Source of the DNA: an uncultured Lachnobacterium sp.
Lineage (GTDB): Bacteria; Bacillota; Clostridia; Lachnospirales; Lachnospiraceae
Reading direction: 5' to 3'
Assembly: GCA_900546625.1 (NCBI GenBank)
Contig: URDU01000040.1
Coordinates: forward strand, 1-24,674
Length of the DNA stretch: 24,674 bases
A model generated the notes under the pieces. The model saw only the letters and a program-made list of their open reading frames with translations, did no database searches and was not told the DNA's origin. The position numbers and the translations under genes were made by a program. Below, one piece after another: positions 24,673 through 24,674 of the stretch. The stretch's first letter is position 1. The number at the start of each line of letters is the position of its first letter.

Positions 24673-24674
24673 TC

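Overview
The window looks like a chromosome segment from a low-to-moderate GC, spore-forming anaerobic Firmicute. Lachnospiraceae close to Agathobacter/Eubacterium rectale or Roseburia is my best guess. It rests on the protein style, the division cluster running into spoIIGA-sigE-sigG, a threonine T-box and a preQ1-I riboswitch; I cannot search a database. No insertion sequence, phage gene, tRNA or CRISPR array was seen. The gene set is core-genome; the unusual content is mostly in regulatory DNA and start sites.

Layout. 57-2510 (+): P-type cation ATPase. 2500-3435 (-): a two-gene unit of a small membrane protein and a Cys-tailed protein that resembles the methionine synthase reactivation domain. 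3436-3673: divergent promoters whose -35 hexamers overlap in one palindrome, and a hairpin-rich leader on the minus strand. 3674-4180 (+): SEC-C protein. 4252-6531 (+): Thr T-box and thrS. 6601-6918 (+): Cys-rich DUF1540 protein behind a forespore-type promoter. 7056-7955 (+): lgt.

8047-18633 (+) is the division and wall (dcw) cluster: mraZ with its own operator array, rsmH, ftsL, two class B penicillin-binding proteins, murD, a SEDS glycosyltransferase (ftsW/spoVE), ftsQ/divIB and ftsZ. mraY, murE, murF, murG, murC, murB and ftsA are not in it. A strong terminator splits it between the two penicillin-binding proteins, and further promoters precede murD and ftsZ. pbp, ftsW and ftsZ all start with TTG.

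18708-24600 is the sporulation sigma block. spoIIGA (membrane protease) overlaps sigE (its pro-sigma substrate). Then come a beta-CASP/MBL RNase-like gene, a convergent queT with its preQ1-I riboswitch, an HD-GYP phosphodiesterase, and sigG. spoIIGA has no ATG/GTG/TTG start at the correct N-terminus and appears to begin at ATT or ATC, or to carry a 1-nt deletion. sigG has a near-continuous hairpin that buries its ribosome-binding site and start codon. The last bases resemble the boxA-type sequence that precedes rRNA genes.
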